Assembly: GCA_031411495.1 (NCBI GenBank)
Contig: JANOBD010000148.1
Location: 139,195-203,194 of the forward strand
Source of the DNA: JANOBD01 sp031411495
Lineage (GTDB): Bacteria; Planctomycetota; Phycisphaerae; Tepidisphaerales; Tepidisphaeraceae
Direction: 5' to 3'
DNA: 64,000 nt
Shown here: positions 62,733-64,000 of the stretch, piece after piece
How the letters are laid out: every line of letters starts with the position of its first letter
Position numbering within the stretch: the first letter of the stretch is position 1
The notes under the pieces: generated by a model
Told to the model about the DNA's origin: nothing
What the model saw: the letters and a program-made list of their open reading frames with translations, nothing else
Database searches by the model: none
Translations under genes and position numbers: made by a program

Positions 62733-62878
62733 GACATTAAGTTAGTATTTTGTTCGGATTGATCAACAATAATCTGGCGAGACGCCGAGAATGGCGTGTT
62801 TCCGCATCAAAAACGACTATTCTATTCCTTCATCACCGGGAGCAGAGGGCTGCCGGTCAAGATAAACAATGGTTATCC
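62733..62878 (+). promoter_or_regulatory. attI site and intI/cassette promoter region
   Basis: The region between intI and the first cassette ends in GTTATCC (62872-62878), the same core as the right end of attC1. The first cassette therefore begins at the TTATCC. The 140-base stretch is AT-rich (62735-62830) compared with the flanks, as expected for promoters and attI. I could not assign firm -35/-10 boxes. Confidence 0.75.
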
Positions 62879-62882
62879 GGCT

Positions 62883-63137
62883 ATGGTCTTCATGATCCTT
62901 ACACGGTCGGGTTTCGACGAGTTGTTCCCGCGCCTCGTCAAGGACCGGGATGCTCTGTGGGTGAACGCCGGCGTCCTTTCTGAGTCGGAAGTCAGCGAGT
63001 TGCGCGAGGCTGGTTGGAACCTGACGAAGTGGTCGAACCCTTCGGCGGATCTGACGACGGAAATCGGCACAGTGCAATTGCACCACCCCGATCAGATCGT
63101 GTGGATGGAAACGGCCGCCGGCATGGACGCCGGATAA
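62883..63137 (+). CDS. Cassette 1 protein, unknown
   Basis: This 84-aa protein begins MVFMILTRSGFDELFPRLV, 4 bases after the core site, and reads on through LWVNAGVLSESEVSELREAG and HPDQIVWMETAAG. Its stop TAA is part of the inverse core GGATAAC of attC1, as in many cassette genes. The frame is open upstream to 62796, but that part lies across the recombination point and would not travel with the cassette. No family is recognised; it looks like a small soluble alpha/beta protein. Confidence 0.75.
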   Translation: MVFMILTRSGFDELFPRLVKDRDALWVNAGVLSESEVSELREAGWNLTKWSNPSADLTTEIGTVQLHHPDQIVWMETAAGMDAG

Positions 63138-63227
63138 CCATTCGCTGCACTGGACCGGGGCCACGACGGTCCTTGTACTTCGAACGTTGGTCGTCGGCCC
63201 CGGCCAGTGAACGATGGTCCGTTATCC
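63132..63227 (+). repeat. attC site of cassette 1
   Basis: The site runs from GGATAAC (63132-63138) to GTTATCC (63221-63227), which are exact inverse complements. Inside, CACTGG-A-CCGGGGCC-ACGAC pairs with GTCGTC-GGCCCC-GGCCAGTG, leaving an extrahelical A (and one extra G on the other arm). The terminal loop is about 22 nt (GGTCCTTGTACTTCGAACG region). Length is 96 bp. Confidence 0.92.
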
Positions 63228-63231
63228 GCAC

Positions 63232-63528
63232 ATGAGAAGCCTCCTCGACAAGTGGAAGTTCGAAGCCCGAGGCGGCCATGGCTGCAGCAATTCGGACTAT
63301 CGCTTACAGCGGACAACGTGTTGCGGGTCGTTCGCCGTTGAAGATACCGAGTTGCAAGACGTGTACATCGATGCGAGCGACTTGAGTAAGTCCGCCACGC
63401 TCTTGTACGACCCTCGCTCCGAGAAACCGCCGGTTTGTCCGTTCTGCGGGGCGACCGAGTGGAATATGACTGAGGTCACCAGCACCGCGGAAGTTCCCGA
63501 AGGATGGCGGTGGGCGATGTTCGGATAA
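63232..63528 (+). CDS. Cassette 2 protein with zinc-ribbon-like cysteines
   Basis: This 98-aa protein starts at ATG 63232, 10 bases inside the cassette. An ATG at 63214 belongs to the preceding attC. Cys residues occur in GGHGCSNSDY, QRTTCCGSFAVED and PVCPFCGATEWN, so a CCG/CPFCG pair may bind zinc. It ends in WRWAMFG, and its TAA again lies within GGATAAC of attC2. The layout (Cys pair, acidic middle, CPFCG) recalls small zinc-ribbon proteins, but I do not recognise a family. Confidence 0.78.
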   Translation: MRSLLDKWKFEARGGHGCSNSDYRLQRTTCCGSFAVEDTELQDVYIDASDLSKSATLLYDPRSEKPPVCPFCGATEWNMTEVTSTAEVPEGWRWAMFG

Positions 63529-63623
63529 CCACGCACTGGAACGGACCGGCCGGGCGGAACGGTCCTTGTGATTCGAGAGACGGTCGAACGCCCGGCCGGC
63601 CGTTCAATGCTGATCCGTTATGG
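63523..63623 (+). repeat. attC site of cassette 2
   Basis: The 101-bp site runs from GGATAAC (63523-63529) to GTTATGG (63617-63623). The arms AACGG-A-CCGGCCGGGCG and CGCCCGGCCGG-CCGTT pair, again with an extrahelical A. Loop sequence GGTCCTTGTGATTCGA is shared with attC1. The last two bases of the core differ from attC1 because they belong to cassette 3. Confidence 0.92.
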
Positions 63624-63630
63624 GCCTCCG

Positions 63631-64000
63631 ATGAACATTCCTCGACTGCTCATCCCGCTGTTCCTCGCCTTCGCGGTTGGCTGCTCGAAGTCGTCCGCCT
63701 CCTCGCCCACGACGAAGCCGACGGATGTCGGGCCGACTTACACTTCGACCACGGGCGCGGGTGCGACGACCATTGACGGATTGGAATATGAGTACGTCGC
63801 AAACGCAGAACGCGAAAAGCAGATCGTGAGTGGATTTCCAAAGCTGAAGATTGGTCAATCTCGCGAGGAAGTCCGCGACGCGCTGGGACTGCCAGACAGG
63901 GCTCGTCCGGGCTACAGCAAAGAGTACAACAGTCGGTTTCTTGGCTGGGGCTACATGTACCAAATCAAGATGCGATCGGGCGGCCCGAATAACAATGACG
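63631..64000 (+). CDS. Cassette 3 lipoprotein, SmpA/BamE-like, incomplete at the window edge
   Basis: This is the start of a cassette gene; 123 residues are visible with no stop. The signal peptide NIPRLLIPLFLAFAVGC ends in a lipobox Cys. After a Ser/Thr/Pro linker, FPKLKIGQSREEVRDALGLP resembles the SmpA/OmlA (BamE) motif in which a helix precedes a GxP turn, followed by GWGYMYQIKM. ATG 63631 is 13 bases after the core site, consistent with cassette boundaries. A cassette-borne lipoprotein could alter the outer membrane. Confidence 0.75.
   Translation, partial: MNIPRLLIPLFLAFAVGCSKSSASSPTTKPTDVGPTYTSTTGAGATTIDGLEYEYVANAEREKQIVSGFPKLKIGQSREEVRDALGLPDRARPGYSKEYNSRFLGWGYMYQIKMRSGGPNNND

Noticed and set aside
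62796..62882. N-terminal extension of cassette 1's ORF
   Set aside because: It crosses the attI recombination point, so it cannot be part of the mobile cassette; the ATG at 62883 lies just inside.

Overview
The window looks like part of a chromosome from a high-GC planctomycete, most likely of the Phycisphaerae/Tepidisphaeraceae type. The sequence evidence is an autotransporter-associated beta-strand repeat protein ending in a dockerin-like Asp/Asn segment, an N-terminal LEPR-type targeting motif (NLESRVLLAS) on a giant exported enzyme, a dockerin pair on another exported protein, a prepilin of the planctomycete type, frequent GTG starts, and recurrent Ala/Thr/Gln/Pro-rich linkers (TTQPA) in exported proteins. 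The taxonomic call is inference.

Layout. 1-4.0 kb: C-terminally truncated repeat adhesin (minus). 4.4-9.7 kb: a prepilin-like protein, then a surface-polysaccharide type pair (hexapeptide acyltransferase and glycosyltransferase) divergent from an asparagine synthetase and a Dabb protein. 9.8-11.6 kb: a RegA/RegB-type redox two-component system that keeps the GGXXNPF quinone motif and the redox-box Cys. 11.7-15.3 kb: exported proteins of unknown role. 15.9-21.8 kb: scpA, a 988-aa LptC/LptA-like protein, kdsD (Kdo pathway) and a LolA-like outer-membrane-associated protein, an arrangement pointing to LPS export. 21.96 kb: tRNA-Leu. 22.8-23.5 kb: infC with an AUC start codon. 23.6-28.5 kb: a compact type II secretion/type IV pilus-like operon (E, two F proteins, three pseudopilins).

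28.8-37.0 kb: a divergent catabolic cluster (DeoR regulator, NagA, NagB-like, class III aminotransferase, Gfo/Idh dehydrogenase on one strand; ceramidase-like hydrolase and FGGY kinase on the other), which probably degrades an N-acylated amino sugar or amino-polyol. 37.1 kb: tRNA-Arg. 37.3-43 kb: a giant glucose-dehydrogenase-like exported protein and a TadG-like protein. 43.6-45.3 kb: moeB with a fused rhodanese domain, followed by a free-standing copy of that domain. 46-51 kb: DinB-like protein, GH39-type glycosidase, and an exported repeat protein with a broken metalloprotease motif. 51.7 kb: gnd. 53.7-59.3 kb: an arginine succinyltransferase (AST) operon in which an M20/CPG2-like peptidase takes the place expected for AstE. 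59.3-61.1 kb: membrane-anchored dynamin-like GTPase.

61.7-64.0 kb: a chromosomal integron. It has an IntI-type integrase with all catalytic residues, an attI core (GTTATCC at 62872), two complete gene cassettes bounded by attC sites with an extrahelical A, and a third cassette cut by the window edge. This is the most notable element in the window; its cassette proteins are unfamiliar.
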